Source of the DNA: Devosia elaeis
Lineage (GTDB): Bacteria; Pseudomonadota; Alphaproteobacteria; Rhizobiales; Devosiaceae
Length of the DNA stretch: 64,000 nucleotides
Reading direction: 5' to 3'
Assembly (NCBI RefSeq): GCF_001650025.1
Contig: NZ_LVVY01000001.1
Span: 1 to 64,000 of the forward strand
Every line of letters begins with the position of its first letter. Positions within the stretch are counted from its first letter, which is position 1. A program made the translations under genes and the position numbers. The notes below the pieces were generated by a model. The model saw only the letters and a list, made by a program, of their open reading frames with translations. It did no database searches and was not told where the DNA came from. Positions 25,066-34,522 of this stretch are shown here, one piece after another.

Positions 25066-25536
25066 CTAGTCCAGCATGCTTTCCGGCAATTGGCCGTCGG
25101 TGAGGAAGGCGAAGCCATAGCGAGTGCCATCCTTGCCGATGGCCTCGCAGAGATAACGGGCGGGGCCGTGTTGCGGGTTGCCGATCAATTCGCACCGGCC
25201 CGTTGCGGCTTGCTCGACATTGTTGTCGCCGCTGCCGTCCCTGCCCTCGATGACGCGATCGATCTGCTGGGCGAGGCCCTCGGCCGTTCGCTCGACCGAT
25301 CCGGCGAACACCAGGAACCGCCCGCTCGGATCGGTGGTCCAGATGGCCAGTTCCATCGTGCTGTCGGTGTAGACCACCTGCATGATTTCATCGCCGCAGA
25401 TGTCCCGGATGTCCTCGTCGCCGATGCTCAATTGCTGGCATTCGCCGCGCAGGCTGAACACGGAATGGGGCTCGGCGGTCTGGGCAAAGGCGGGGGGAAC
25501 AAGCATGAGGCTGGCGATCAGGGGCAGGAATTTCAT
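25066..25536 (-). CDS. Secreted four-cysteine protein of unknown function
   Basis: A 156-residue protein with a signal peptide (MKFLPLIASLMLVPPAFA, cleaved before QT) and four cysteines spaced as two likely disulfides (GECQQ, DICGD, GRCEL, YLCEA). It is convergent with iolB. ATG 25536 is chosen as the start of the signal peptide; the in-frame region upstream is hydrophilic. No recognisable domain; probably periplasmic. Confidence 0.6.
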   Translation of the reverse strand: MKFLPLIASLMLVPPAFAQTAEPHSVFSLRGECQQLSIGDEDIRDICGDEIMQVVYTDSTMELAIWTTDPSGRFLVFAGSVERTAEGLAQQIDRVIEGRDGSGDNNVEQAATGRCELIGNPQHGPARYLCEAIGKDGTRYGFAFLTDGQLPESMLD

Positions 25537-25573
25537 GGGATCATCGGGGTTTGGATCGTGCATAGCGTGATGG

Positions 25574-25600
25574 AAAAAGGGCGCCGTCATGGCGCCCTTT
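25574..25600 (-). terminator. Rho-independent terminator after iolG
   Basis: AAAGGGCGCC-ATGAC-GGCGCCCTTT on the minus strand is followed by further T residues. It closes the iolG transcript upstream of the secreted-protein gene. Confidence 0.7.
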
Positions 25601-25625
25601 GGATCATTGCCGTCACAGGACGCGC

Positions 25626-26663
25626 TCAGCGGCCCTGAAAGACCGATTTGTCGGCCAGTGGCCCGGTGATTTCGCTGACCTTGACCGCCCTGCCCTCCTC
25701 CACTGATTTCAGCGCCGCGTCGGCCAGCGCCACGGCGATCAGGCCGTCGGCGCCGCTGGGCGAGGCCGGAGATTTCGATTCAACGCAATCGATGAAGGCG
25801 CTGATTTCGCGGGCATAAGCCTCGGTATAGCGGGTCATGAAGAAATCGTGCAGCGGCGGGCGGGTATAGCCGGAGGCGCTGGCGATTTCAATGGAGACCG
25901 GGCGCTGGTTCTCGGCGGCGACGGCACCCCTGGAGCCGTGCACCTCGATGCGCTGGTCGTAGCCATAGGTGGCGCGGCGGGAATTGGAGATGGTGGCGTG
26001 CTTGCCCGAGGCGGTGAACAGCATGAGCGAGGCGCTGTCATAGTCGCCGGCGGCGCCAATGGCCTTGTCGACCAGTACCGAGGCCTGGGCGGACACGGTA
26101 TCGATTTCCTCGCCGAGCAGGAAGCGGGCCATGTCGAGATCGTGGATGGTCATGTCGCGGAAAATGCCGCCGGAGCGCTTGACGTAATCGGCCGGGGGCG
26201 CGCCGGGATCGCGGGAGACGATGGTGACCATTTCCACCGCCCCGATCTGCCCTTCGGCAATGGCGGCCTTGACGGCCTGGAAATGCGGATCGAAACGGCG
26301 GTTGAAGCCGACCATCAGCGTGGCGCCCTCGGCATCGACGACCTTGAGGCAGGCCTTGACCCGCTCGACATCGAGATCGATCGGCTTTTCGCAGAAGATC
26401 GCCTTGCCGGCCCGGGCGAAGCGCTCGATCAGATCGGCATGGGTGTCGGTGGGGGTGCAGATGATGACGGCGTCGATATCGGCGGCGGCTTCGATGGCCT
26501 CGATGGTGCGCACTTCGGCGCCATATTGGCCGGCCAGGTCGGCGGCGGCCTGGGGCATCGCATCGGCGACGGCGACGAGCCGGGCTTTGGGATTGGCGGT
26601 CACGGCCTTGGCGTGAACCTTGCCGATACGGCCTGCGCCGAGAAGGCCAAAACGGACGATCAT
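25626..26663 (-). CDS. iolG: IolG, myo-inositol 2-dehydrogenase
   Basis: A 345-residue Gfo/Idh/MocA enzyme that oxidises myo-inositol to 2-keto-myo-inositol, the first pathway step. The N-terminal Rossmann motif is GLLGAGRIGKVHAKAV, the EKP Lys is in IFCEKPIDLD, and the catalytic region carries GGIFRDMTIHDLDMARFL with Asp and His. ATG 26663 has GGTGGAG upstream. It is on the opposite strand to the rest of the iol genes but shares an IolR-type operator. Confidence 0.93.
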   Translation of the reverse strand: MIVRFGLLGAGRIGKVHAKAVTANPKARLVAVADAMPQAAADLAGQYGAEVRTIEAIEAAADIDAVIICTPTDTHADLIERFARAGKAIFCEKPIDLDVERVKACLKVVDAEGATLMVGFNRRFDPHFQAVKAAIAEGQIGAVEMVTIVSRDPGAPPADYVKRSGGIFRDMTIHDLDMARFLLGEEIDTVSAQASVLVDKAIGAAGDYDSASLMLFTASGKHATISNSRRATYGYDQRIEVHGSRGAVAAENQRPVSIEIASASGYTRPPLHDFFMTRYTEAYAREISAFIDCVESKSPASPSGADGLIAVALADAALKSVEEGRAVKVSEITGPLADKSVFQGR

Positions 26664-26742
26664 TGCGGGAAACTCCACCGGATGGGCCGGAGCGAGCCGG
26701 CCGGACATGTGATGGAATGAATAGACGATTTTTGCGGTGGAT

Positions 26743-26756
26743 GGAACGTGAATTCC
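26743..26756. promoter_or_regulatory. IolR-type operator upstream of iolG
   Basis: GGAA-CGTGAA-TTCC, flanked by T and A, lies 80 bases upstream of the iolG start. It matches the site at iolR in core, spacing and flanks (TGGAACG...TTCCA in both), linking the divergently placed iolG to the same regulator. Confidence 0.65.
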
Positions 26757-26802
26757 ACAGGAAAGGGGGGCGGTTTGCCAAGTTCTGTGCGGGTGGAGGC
26801 AT

Positions 26803-27356
26803 CCCCCTCATCCGGCCCTTCGGGCCACCTTCTCCCCGAGGGGGAGAAGAATGGGCCGGTGCACGCCTCTTGTTCCTCTTCCCGTCGGGGAGAGGGTGGA
26901 TCGGCTGAGGGCGGAGACGGGTGGGGCCAAGTGTAGGGCGCTGGTGCGCGGGAGCACCCCCTCCCAGCTTTGCTAGGCCTGTCGGCCAAGCTGCGCTACC
27001 TCCCCCGTCAAGGGGGAGGTGGGCCCCGGCCTGCGCGAAGTGACAGGCTATGGGAGGACGCTGCCTCAGACGCGATGCGGCACCCTCCCCCTTGCGGGGA
27101 GGGCTGGGGTGGGGGTTGGGCGGCAGGGTGCTGAAATCAGGCGCCGGTGCGCGGGAGCACCCCCTCCCAGCTTCGCTAGGCCTGTCGGCCAAGCTGCGCT
27201 ACCTCCCCCGTCAAGGGGGAGGTGGGCATCGCGTTTGCCGCGCCCGCATGCCATTCGCGCATAGCGCTCATGGCCTTCTCGCCTCAGATCGCGCCACTGG
27301 CGCGATCTGCCCTGCGGGACGGCTCGAAGCCCGTCAAGGGGGAGGTGGGCATCGCG
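26803..27356. repeat. Intergenic repeat cluster between iolG and the MerR gene
   Basis: This 700-base gap has no convincing gene. It holds one palindromic unit (26803-26910, CTCATCCGGCCCTTCGGGCC type), then an 87-base element at 26938-27024 that recurs almost exactly at 27141-27227 (GCGC[T/C]GGTGCGCGGGAG... to ...AAGGGGGAGGTGGGC), and a third partial copy ending near 27356. The words CTTTGCTAGGCCTGTCGGCC and TCAAGGGGGAGGTGGGC also link it to the 20857 repeat. Short reading frames here are artefacts of the repeats. Confidence 0.8.
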
Positions 27357-27363
27357 CTTGACG

Positions 27364-27819
27364 TCAATGCTCGCGGGCGCGTTCCAGGATGCGTTTGCAT
27401 TCCAGCAGTTCGCGGAGGACTTCGGAGAGTTTGTCGCGCGATTCCTGGTCCAGCGCGGGGCTGGCCAGCATCACGGCTTCCTCGATTTCGGCCTCGTCGC
27501 TGGCCGCTTCGGCTTCCTCGATCATGGGCAGGATTTCGTCCAGGCCCTTGCCCTCGCCCACGGCGATGACATAGCGCGGACCCTGATCCTTGAGGATGCG
27601 CTGGACGCCCTTGATGGTAAAACCCTGATCGTAAAGAAGATGACGGATGCCGCGCAGGAGCATCACGTCTTCAGGTCGATAATAGCGGCGGCCGCCGCCG
27701 CGCTTCAGCGGCTTGATATTGGCGAAGCGGGTTTCCCAGAAACGCAGGACGTGCTGGGGAAGATCGAGCTCCTCCGCGGCTTCCGATATGGTGCGGAACG
27801 CGTCTGGCGACTTGTCCAA
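27364..27819 (-). CDS. MerR-family regulator next to ihfA
   Basis: A 151-residue protein with an N-terminal MerR helix-turn-helix: [25 protein letters not shown], then the wing [28 protein letters not shown]. The C-terminal 70 residues are acidic and helical. This MerR-ihfA pairing, downstream of plsX-fabH, is a standard alphaproteobacterial arrangement. The start is a TTG at 27819. Target genes are unknown. Confidence 0.88.
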   Translation of the reverse strand: MDKSPDAFRTISEAAEELDLPQHVLRFWETRFANIKPLKRGGGRRYYRPEDVMLLRGIRHLLYDQGFTIKGVQRILKDQGPRYVIAVGEGKGLDEILPMIEEAEAASDEAEIEEAVMLASPALDQESRDKLSEVLRELLECKRILERAREH

Positions 27820-27846
27820 ACCACAGATCTCCCGGGTAAGAAAACC

Positions 27847-28158
27847 TTACTTTCCAGCGGAGACCATAGACTTGTTAATCTTGGACTTCAACACATTGGA
27901 CGGTTTGAACACAAGAACCTGTCGCGGCAGGATCGGCACTTCCTCGCCGGTCTTGGGATTGCGGCCGATGCGCTCGTTCTTGGACCGCACCTGGAAGGAG
28001 CCGAAAGACGAGAGCTTCACATTGGCGCCCGTCACCAAAGCGTCGGAAATCAGTTCGAGCACACGCTCCACCAATTCGGCCGACTCAGTACGGGAAAGAC
28101 CCACCGAACCATAAACCGCTTCGGCCAAGTCCGCCCGCGTTACCGTCTTCTGCGTCAT
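27847..28158 (-). CDS. ihfA: Integration host factor subunit alpha
   Basis: A 103-residue DNA-bending protein of the HU/IHF family. The body has the dimer helices ([26 protein letters not shown]) and the arm motif [15 protein letters not shown], where Pro intercalates into the minor groove. It acts in chromosome organisation and recombination and may assist the nearby integrase. A longer start 30 bases upstream is possible. Confidence 0.93.
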   Translation of the reverse strand: MTQKTVTRADLAEAVYGSVGLSRTESAELVERVLELISDALVTGANVKLSSFGSFQVRSKNERIGRNPKTGEEVPILPRQVLVFKPSNVLKSKINKSMVSAGK

Positions 28159-28345
28159 TCGCACCCCCTTGTTGGTTTGGGTCATGCACTTCCCCGGCCC
28201 CGAAGGGCCTGGCTGATCTAGCGGGAATAGCTTCCCCAGAACGACGCGGCAAAAAGGTCTTCGCCCGTGAATGCCACGCCGGGTTCCTCCACCCATCGAA
28301 GACACTAACGCCTTGAAACGCTTAAGGTCAATGCGCAGCCATGCG

Positions 28346-29323
28346 CTACCAGCGAATGAGCGCGGCGCCCCAGGTAAAGCCGCCGCCCATGGCTTCGAGC
28401 ATGACGAGATCGCCGGGCTTGATCCGGCCATCGGCCACCGCCACGCTCAGCGCCAGCGGCACGGAAGCGGCCGAGGTATTGGCATGCAGATCGACGGTGG
28501 TGACCACCTTTTCGGGCGGCAGGCCAAGCTTGGCCCCTGCCCCGTCGATGATGCGCTTATTGGCCTGGTGCGGCACGAACCAGTCGAGATCGTCCACCGA
28601 ATAGCCGGCCTGTTCGAGGCTTTGATAGACCACGTCGGTGATCTTGCCCACGGCATGGCGGAAGACCTCCGGGCCCTGCATGTGAACGACGCCGGTGGTG
28701 CCGGTGGTCGAGGGACCGCCATCGACATAGAGCTTGTCCCAATGGCGGCCATCGGAGCGCAGGGCGGAGGAGAGGACGCCGCGCTCGGGCTCGCCGTCGG
28801 CCAGTTCGGCACGCTCCATGATCACCGCGCCGGCGCCATCACCGAACAGCACGCAGGTGGTGCGGTCGGTCCAGTCGAGCAGGCGGGAGAAGGTTTCGGC
28901 GCCGATGACCAGGACGCGATTGGCCAGGCCCGCCTTGATATAGGTATCGGCCGTGGTGACGGCATAGACGAAGCCGGAGCAGACCGCCTGGATGTCGAAG
29001 GCAAAGCCGTGATGCATGCCCAGCTTCATCTGGATCAGCGTAGCGGCCGAGGGAAAGGTATAATCGGGCGTGGTGGTGGCCACCACGATGAGATCGATAT
29101 CCGCGATGGCCAGGCCCGCATTGTCGAGCGCCGCCCGGGCAGCGGCCACGCCGAGATCGGAGGTGAATTCCCCCTCGGCGGCAATGTGCCGTTCCTTGAT
29201 GCCGACGCGCTGCTGGATCCATTCGTCGGACGTATCGACGGTCTTGGCCAGTTCTTCGTTGGTAAGGATTCTCGCCGGCAGGTAGCTGCCGATTCCACGA
29301 ATGACGGAACGGATTCTGGTCAC
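28346..29323 (-). CDS. fabH: 3-oxoacyl-ACP synthase III (FabH)
   Basis: A 325-residue thiolase-fold enzyme that starts fatty acid synthesis by condensing acetyl-CoA with malonyl-ACP. The triad is visible: Cys in [10 protein letters not shown], His in VPHQANKRI and Asn in [10 protein letters not shown], with [10 protein letters not shown] at the end. A GTG start overlaps the plsX stop by 4 bases (GTGA), so the two are coupled. Confidence 0.95.
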   Translation of the reverse strand: MTRIRSVIRGIGSYLPARILTNEELAKTVDTSDEWIQQRVGIKERHIAAEGEFTSDLGVAAARAALDNAGLAIADIDLIVVATTTPDYTFPSAATLIQMKLGMHHGFAFDIQAVCSGFVYAVTTADTYIKAGLANRVLVIGAETFSRLLDWTDRTTCVLFGDGAGAVIMERAELADGEPERGVLSSALRSDGRHWDKLYVDGGPSTTGTTGVVHMQGPEVFRHAVGKITDVVYQSLEQAGYSVDDLDWFVPHQANKRIIDGAGAKLGLPPEKVVTTVDLHANTSAASVPLALSVAVADGRIKPGDLVMLEAMGGGFTWGAALIRW

Positions 29324-30390
29324 GCCGATTTGGCCTCGGTCTCGGTGGACGGCTCGGTCGCCGCCGTGTGAATGGGGAAGCGTTGCATGGTGTCGCCGAC
29401 CTTGTCCATCAGCCGGCTGCGCGCCATTTCATAGGCGAGGCCCAGCGCGCTCTTGTAGCCGATCTCGTCGGTGCCGCCATGGGATTTGATGACGATGCCA
29501 TTGAGGCCCATGAACACGCCGCCATTGACGGTGCGCGGATCCATCTTGCGGCGCAGGGCATTGAGCGCCGAGGACGCGAAGAGCGCGCCGATGCGGCTCA
29601 TGAGATTAGCCTTGAGGGCGCTGCGCAGATAGGAGCCCACCTGACGGGCCGTGCCTTCGGCGGTCTTGAGGGCGATATTGCCGACAAAGCCTTCGGTGAC
29701 GACCACGTCCACCGTGCCCTTGCCGATATCGTCGCCTTCGACGAAGCCGTGATAGGTGAAGCCGGCGCCGCTGGCCTCGGAAAGAATCTTGCCGGCTTCC
29801 TTGATCGATTCGAGGCCCTTGACCTCTTCGGTGCCGACATTGAGCAGGCCAACGCTGGGATTGTCCGAATCGAACAGGGCGCGGGCGAGCGCCGAGCCCA
29901 GAATGGCGTAATCGACGAGCTGGCGGGCATCGGCCCCGATGGTCGCGCCCATATCGAGCACGATAATATCGCTGCGCAGGGTGGGCCAGATGGCGGCGAT
30001 GCCGGGCCGGGAAATGCCGTCCATGGGCCGCAGGCAGAAGGTGGACATGGCCATGAGGGCACCGGTATTGCCGCCGGAAATGGCGACATCGGCTTCCTTG
30101 TTCTTGACCGCCTCGATGGCCATCCACATGGACGAGGTGCCCTTGCCCTTGCGCAGGGCCTGGCTGGGCTTTTCGTCCATGGCGATCACCGTTTCGCAAT
30201 GGCGCACCTGCGAGACGGGCTTGAGCGCCGGAAATTCATCCAAGAGCGGCTCGATCCGGTCCTTGAGGCCATGGAAGATGAAGCGCGTGTTCTTGCGCTC
30301 CTTGAGGGCCAGATGGGCCCCGTGGATCACGGCGCGGGGGGCATTGTCTCCGCCCATCGCGTCCACGGAAATCGTTATATAATCGGTCAT
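29320..30390 (-). CDS. plsX: Phosphate acyltransferase PlsX
   Basis: A 356-residue enzyme that makes acyl-phosphate from acyl-ACP for phospholipid synthesis. Typical segments are [16 protein letters not shown] at the N terminus, [15 protein letters not shown]-like AIWPTLR, and [15 protein letters not shown]. It lies upstream of fabH, the usual order. Confidence 0.95.
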   Translation of the reverse strand: MTDYITISVDAMGGDNAPRAVIHGAHLALKERKNTRFIFHGLKDRIEPLLDEFPALKPVSQVRHCETVIAMDEKPSQALRKGKGTSSMWMAIEAVKNKEADVAISGGNTGALMAMSTFCLRPMDGISRPGIAAIWPTLRSDIIVLDMGATIGADARQLVDYAILGSALARALFDSDNPSVGLLNVGTEEVKGLESIKEAGKILSEASGAGFTYHGFVEGDDIGKGTVDVVVTEGFVGNIALKTAEGTARQVGSYLRSALKANLMSRIGALFASSALNALRRKMDPRTVNGGVFMGLNGIVIKSHGGTDEIGYKSALGLAYEMARSRLMDKVGDTMQRFPIHTAATEPSTETEAKSA

Positions 30391-30465
30391 TTCAGCCCGT
30401 ATTTCGGCCCGTCAGGGCAGGCTCGCAAACATATAACATCAACTCTGCGGCGCAAGCCCCGCAGG

Positions 30466-31017
30466 TCAGTCCTTGTCGTCCTGGCCGCCCTTGAGCGCGG
30501 CGAGCTTGGCGAAAGGCCCCGCTTCCGGCTCGTCCAGGGTGAGGTCGAGCGCCTCCAGCGATTCGCCTTCCCGGCGGGGATAGGGATCGAGCGCCAGAGC
30601 CAGGGTTTCCAGCAGCAAGGCGCTGAGGTCAACCTCGGGGCCATCGATATGGTCGGGAAAATCCTCGTCCTCGAGGTCGATGAACACTTCCGAGCCCGGC
30701 GCCGGCGGCGTGTGATCGCGCGGGGCCGGCAGGAAGACGCGGTCGATATCCTCGGCAATGCGCTGGGCCACGGGCTCGAAGCTGACGATGGAGGCCTGCG
30801 TGACCGCGGCATCCAGATGTCCCAGCGCCCGCAGGCCGCCGCGCAGGGGCGTGACGGTCAATCTGGCCGAAAAATGCTCGACAGAGAGGATGTTCATAGC
30901 CGCGGCGATGGCGGCGCGGGTCGCCTCGTCGGCCTCGACATTCACCGAGCGGCCGGCGGCCGGCAACTTGTCGATGCGCACGACCGCATCGAAGATCGGC
31001 TCGGGGGCGCGGCTCAC
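30466..31017 (-). CDS. DUF177 (YceD-like) protein
   Basis: A 183-residue protein with the DUF177 pattern: a mixed N-terminal domain and an acidic C-terminal half with FIDLEDEDFPDHIDGPEVDL and LALDPYPRREG. In bacteria this family lies upstream of rpmF or plsX and has been linked to ribosomal RNA or ribosome maturation. A GTG start overlaps the previous gene's stop by 4 bases. Confidence 0.85.
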   Translation of the reverse strand: MSRAPEPIFDAVVRIDKLPAAGRSVNVEADEATRAAIAAAMNILSVEHFSARLTVTPLRGGLRALGHLDAAVTQASIVSFEPVAQRIAEDIDRVFLPAPRDHTPPAPGSEVFIDLEDEDFPDHIDGPEVDLSALLLETLALALDPYPRREGESLEALDLTLDEPEAGPFAKLAALKGGQDDKD

Positions 31018-31541
31018 GCGGCGGCCTCGAAGCGCACGTCGCCGCCGGTGATGGAGCGGACCGATTGCGCGGCCAGCGCGGCATCGCGCTCGGCGACATA
31101 GGCGGCCAGGGCCCGGACGTCCAGACTGTCGGCACCATCGAAGATATTGCGGGAAATCACCGCCGCCAAAGCGTCGGGATCGTTGCGGTCCAGCGCTTCA
31201 TTCAAGGCGGCCAGAAGGCCGAAGAAGATATTGCCCATTTTCTGGATTTTCTTGGGCACGCCGAGATCCCCTGCCCCCATTTCACGCAGGGAACGGTCCA
31301 TGTCCTTGAAAAACAGGTCGAAAACCGCCTGGCTGAAGGCCTTGACGTCCTTGGGCTCGTTGCGCAGCCGCCGGAACAGCAGCGCCATGTGCAGGCTGAT
31401 CATGTCGAAGCGGCCGGTCACGGTGTCCGGCACGTGCCATTGCGCATAGAAAAAAGGCTGCCGGGATTGCGCCACAATGGAATTATAGACGGCGTAAACC
31501 GGCTCTGTGGCAGTGTTCTTGCGGAACAAAGACAATATCAT
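31014..31541 (-). CDS. Ubiquinol-cytochrome c chaperone (CBP3 family)
   Basis: A 175-residue protein of the CBP3/UQCC1 family, which assists maturation of the cytochrome bc1 complex. Conserved stretches are YNSIVAQSRQPFFYAQWHVPDT, DMISLHMALLFRRL, and FDLFFKDMDRSLREMGAGDLGVPKKIQKMG. The ATG at 31541 is chosen over a TTG 30 bases upstream. Confidence 0.9.
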   Translation of the reverse strand: MILSLFRKNTATEPVYAVYNSIVAQSRQPFFYAQWHVPDTVTGRFDMISLHMALLFRRLRNEPKDVKAFSQAVFDLFFKDMDRSLREMGAGDLGVPKKIQKMGNIFFGLLAALNEALDRNDPDALAAVISRNIFDGADSLDVRALAAYVAERDAALAAQSVRSITGGDVRFEAAA

Positions 31542-31706
31542 GGGATTGCACTCAGCGTCGGTATCGGTCAAACACGGTCGGGATTGGATGCCGGATCATT
31601 GCCAGCTTGCCAGACAGCCAAGTTGACCGCTACACATTCCGGCGCCCAACGGGCACGCGCCTTGTTGCCACGCCTATAGTCGAGAGCCATCGGGAAAGTC
31701 AAATTC

Positions 31707-32144
31707 ATGCCCCAGCGTCTTGCCAAAGCCTCCGTCGCCGCTGCACTTCTCGCGGTCGCGCTCGCCGGCTGCACCAGCAGCACGTCGCTCGTGTCCAAGC
31801 GCACCCAGGGTTATGAAATCCCCGCTTCCGCGCTGCAGCAAATCCGCCCGGGCCAGAGCCAGCAATTGGTGCAGACCGTGCTGGGCTCGCCGCAATCGAC
31901 CAATACGTTCGGCGAGCAGACGGCCTGGTATTATATCGAGACCAAGGTGAACCAGACCTCGTTCGGCCTGACCATGGTGCAGGAGCGCACGGTGCTGGCG
32001 GTCTATTTCGACCGTAACAAGCGCGTTACCGAGCGCTCGATCTATACGCTCGAGGACGGCCGCGCCATCGACGTGGAGACGCGCCGCACGCCGTCCTTCG
32101 GGCAGGACAAGACGTTCATCGAGTCGATCCTGGAATCCTTCTGA
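31707..32144 (+). CDS. bamE: BamE/OmlA-family outer-membrane lipoprotein
   Basis: A 145-residue lipoprotein with signal peptide and lipobox LAGC (Cys at about 22). The BamE (SmpA/OmlA) fold follows: ALQQIRPGQSQQLVQTVLGSP, then WYYIETKV and VYFDRNKRVTE. BamE stabilises the BAM complex that inserts outer-membrane proteins. It is divergent from the bc1 chaperone gene. Confidence 0.9.
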   Translation: MPQRLAKASVAAALLAVALAGCTSSTSLVSKRTQGYEIPASALQQIRPGQSQQLVQTVLGSPQSTNTFGEQTAWYYIETKVNQTSFGLTMVQERTVLAVYFDRNKRVTERSIYTLEDGRAIDVETRRTPSFGQDKTFIESILESF

Positions 32145-32167
32145 TCGTCATCGCGCAGAGAATTGAG

Positions 32168-32195
32168 AAAGCCCCGGCCCCGCGCCGGGGCTTTT
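32168..32195. terminator. Bidirectional terminator between bamE and an MFS gene
   Basis: AAAGCCCCGGC-CCC-GCGCCGGGGCTTTT forms a GC-rich stem with A residues on one side and T residues on the other. It can end both the bamE transcript and the convergent MFS transcript. Confidence 0.85.
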
Positions 32196-32199
32196 CGTT

Positions 32200-33390
32200 T
32201 CAGGCGAGGCGCTGGCGATAGGCGCCGAGGGCGAGCAGCAGGATCGCCGCGCCAGCCAGGGGAATGGCCAACATGTTGATGGCCTCCCAGCCGAGCACCT
32301 GCAACAGGAAGCCCGAGCCGAGCGAGGCCAGGGCGCTGCTCCCGAACACCACCTGCTCGTTGACCGCCTGGACGCGGCCGGCCTCTTCAGGACGATAGCT
32401 GGTGGCGAGCATGGTGGTGGAGCCGATAAAGCCGAAATTCCAGCCCACGCCGAGCAGGATCAGCGTGACGGTGAAATGGCCGACGCTGATGCCGTTGAGC
32501 GCCACGGCGGCGCAGACGATGATGAGCAGCAGGCCGATGGCGGTCACCAGATGGGCGCCGAGCCGCTTGATGATGGCGCCGGTGACGAAGCTGGGCGCGA
32601 ACATGGCGACGACGTGCCATTGAATGGCGCCCGCCGCCTCGGCCGGGGCATGGCCGCAGAAATGGACCATGGCCAGGGGCGCCGCGACCATGATGAGGGT
32701 CATGAGCGCATAGGTGAGCGCGGCGCCGATCATGGGCGTGACGATTTCCGGCTGGCGCAGGAGCACGGAAAGCGGGCGGCCTCGCCCGGCGGGCGCGCCC
32801 GGCACGCGCGTGGGCGCGAGGCGGGTGAAGGCCACCACGAAGACCGACAGCAGCGAGAGCACGGCTATGACGAGGAAGCTGGCGGCATATTCGGCGCCGG
32901 CAATCCAGGTGCGGGTGGTGACGCTCAATTGCGGCCCGAGGAAACCGGCGGCCACGCCGCCGAACAGGACCCAGGAAATAGCCTGGCTCTTGAGGTCCGG
33001 ATCAACGCTGTCGGCGGCGGCGAAGCGCACCTGCTGCATGAAGGCGCCGGACACCCCGACGAGAAAGAGCGCGGCCGCGAAGAGATAGAAATTGCCCAGC
33101 ACGACGGCCAAGGTCGCCAGCAGGGCCGCCGGAATGCCGATGGCGGCGCCGAGCATGAGGCCGCGGCTGCGCCCGAGCCGATAAATGATCATGGTGGCCA
33201 ATGAGGTGGCCAGGGCCAGGCCGATGATCATGGCCGTGGTGGGCAGGGTCGCCGCGCTCGGATCGGGCGCGAAGCCGACCGCGGCGAGGGCCGCCACGGA
33301 CATGATGATCGAGGACGACGAGCCGCCCAGGGCCTGGACGGCGGAGAGCAGGCCGATATTGCGGTAGGATTGGCTGCGGCTGGTGTTCAT
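32200..33390 (-). CDS. MFS transporter
   Basis: A 396-residue protein with about twelve transmembrane segments and the MFS loop RLGRSRGLMLG after segment 2. The halves are joined by a loop around APTRVPGAPAGRGRPL. It is convergent with bamE and lies downstream of nothing that suggests a substrate. General efflux or metabolite transport is likely. Confidence 0.82.
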   Translation of the reverse strand: MNTSRSQSYRNIGLLSAVQALGGSSSSIIMSVAALAAVGFAPDPSAATLPTTAMIIGLALATSLATMIIYRLGRSRGLMLGAAIGIPAALLATLAVVLGNFYLFAAALFLVGVSGAFMQQVRFAAADSVDPDLKSQAISWVLFGGVAAGFLGPQLSVTTRTWIAGAEYAASFLVIAVLSLLSVFVVAFTRLAPTRVPGAPAGRGRPLSVLLRQPEIVTPMIGAALTYALMTLIMVAAPLAMVHFCGHAPAEAAGAIQWHVVAMFAPSFVTGAIIKRLGAHLVTAIGLLLIIVCAAVALNGISVGHFTVTLILLGVGWNFGFIGSTTMLATSYRPEEAGRVQAVNEQVVFGSSALASLGSGFLLQVLGWEAINMLAIPLAGAAILLLALGAYRQRLA

Positions 33391-33455
33391 GGCGCGATTC
33401 CGGAAGGGAGGACCATGTGACGGCCGCCCTGCCCCCGCGTCAATGGATATCCGGT

Positions 33456-33941
33456 TCAGGCCAGATCGGCGCCGGCATTGCGGGCCATGGCATCCAGCGC
33501 CGCGTTGACAAGGCCGGAGGCGTCGTCTTCGTAGAAGGCGCGGGCGACATCGACATATTCGGAAATGACGACGCGGGCCGGAATATCGCGGCGACGCAGC
33601 AATTCGAAGGCGGCGGCGCGCAGAATGGCGCGAAGCGTCGCATCGACGCGCTCGATGGGCCAGCCTTCGGCAAGGGCCTTGTCGACCGAGGGATCGATCT
33701 CAAGCTGATGTCTGGCCACGCCGCTGACGATCTGGCGGAAGAAATCCGCATCGGCGGGGAGATATTGCTCGCCTTCGATCTCGCGTCCGAGATGGAAGCT
33801 GCCGAACTGGGCCAGGGTATCTTCGAGCGAAGCGCGGCCCACATCCATCTGGTAAAGCGCCTGCACGGCGGCCAGACGCGCGGCGCCGCGCTGATTGGCG
33901 ACGCGGGGTTTGGCGGAATCGCGTTTCGGATGGTCAGTCAT
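33456..33941 (-). CDS. nusB: Transcription antitermination protein NusB
   Basis: A 161-residue all-helical protein that binds boxA RNA with S10 to suppress termination in rRNA operons. Conserved runs are ARLAAVQALYQMDV near the N terminus, and RAAAFELLRRRDIPARVVISEYVDVAR plus GLVNAALDAMAR at the C terminus. It overlaps ribH by 8 bases. Confidence 0.95.
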   Translation of the reverse strand: MTDHPKRDSAKPRVANQRGAARLAAVQALYQMDVGRASLEDTLAQFGSFHLGREIEGEQYLPADADFFRQIVSGVARHQLEIDPSVDKALAEGWPIERVDATLRAILRAAAFELLRRRDIPARVVISEYVDVARAFYEDDASGLVNAALDAMARNAGADLA

Positions 33942-34407
33942 TCAGCTTCGCTTTTATGCCGGACAGAACGAGCGCAGCGCGGGCCGCATCCCCTCCCCGG
34001 TCCTGATCTTGTACATTGGCCCGGATCCAGGCCTGTGCTTCGGTTTCCACAGTGAGGATGCCGATGCCCAGGGGCAGAGCATCGACAACGGCCAGCTCGG
34101 CCAGAGCGCGAATGCTCTCGCCGGCCACCGCCACGTAATGATTGGTCTGGCCGCGAATGACGCAGCCCAAGGCCACATAGCCGTCAAACCGCCCGGTTTC
34201 AATGGCCATTGCGAGCGCAACGGGCACTTCCATGGCGCTGGGCACGGCAATGACCTCGTGGCTCGCGCCGGCGGCATCCAGCGCGGCGAGCGCGCCGCGC
34301 TTCATCTCATCGGCGATGCGGGGATAGGCCCGCCCTTCCACGACGAGGAAATGCAGGCCCCGGCCCGCGCCTTCCGGCACCGGGAAACGCACGCCATAGG
34401 AATCCAT
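33934..34407 (-). CDS. ribH: 6,7-dimethyl-8-ribityllumazine synthase (RibH)
   Basis: A 157-residue enzyme for the penultimate step of riboflavin synthesis. Family motifs are FLVVEGRAYPRIADEM, AVPSAMEVPVALAMA (substrate-binding), and GYVALGCVIRGQTNHYV with the catalytic-site His. ATG 34407 has GGGAGAG upstream. Between it and nrdR the common ribD and ribE genes are absent. Confidence 0.93.
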   Translation of the reverse strand: MDSYGVRFPVPEGAGRGLHFLVVEGRAYPRIADEMKRGALAALDAAGASHEVIAVPSAMEVPVALAMAIETGRFDGYVALGCVIRGQTNHYVAVAGESIRALAELAVVDALPLGIGILTVETEAQAWIRANVQDQDRGGDAARAALVLSGIKAKLND

Positions 34408-34522
34408 CAGCACTCTCCCTGCGCCAAGGCCAATATGGGCATGATAGCGCATGTTCGGCGCGGGCGGCAGGGATGGTTTCCGGCAGGATGAAGGAATGTT
34501 TCCCGCCGCGCGAAGGGCGCGA

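Noticed and set aside
26938-27227. CRISPR-like repetition
   Set aside because: Only two full copies of 87 bases, 203 bases apart and palindromic within; no regular spacers and no cas genes.
26660-27361. Several short frames between iolG and the MerR gene
   Set aside because: They are built from the repeated DNA and share the same translated words; no start signals.
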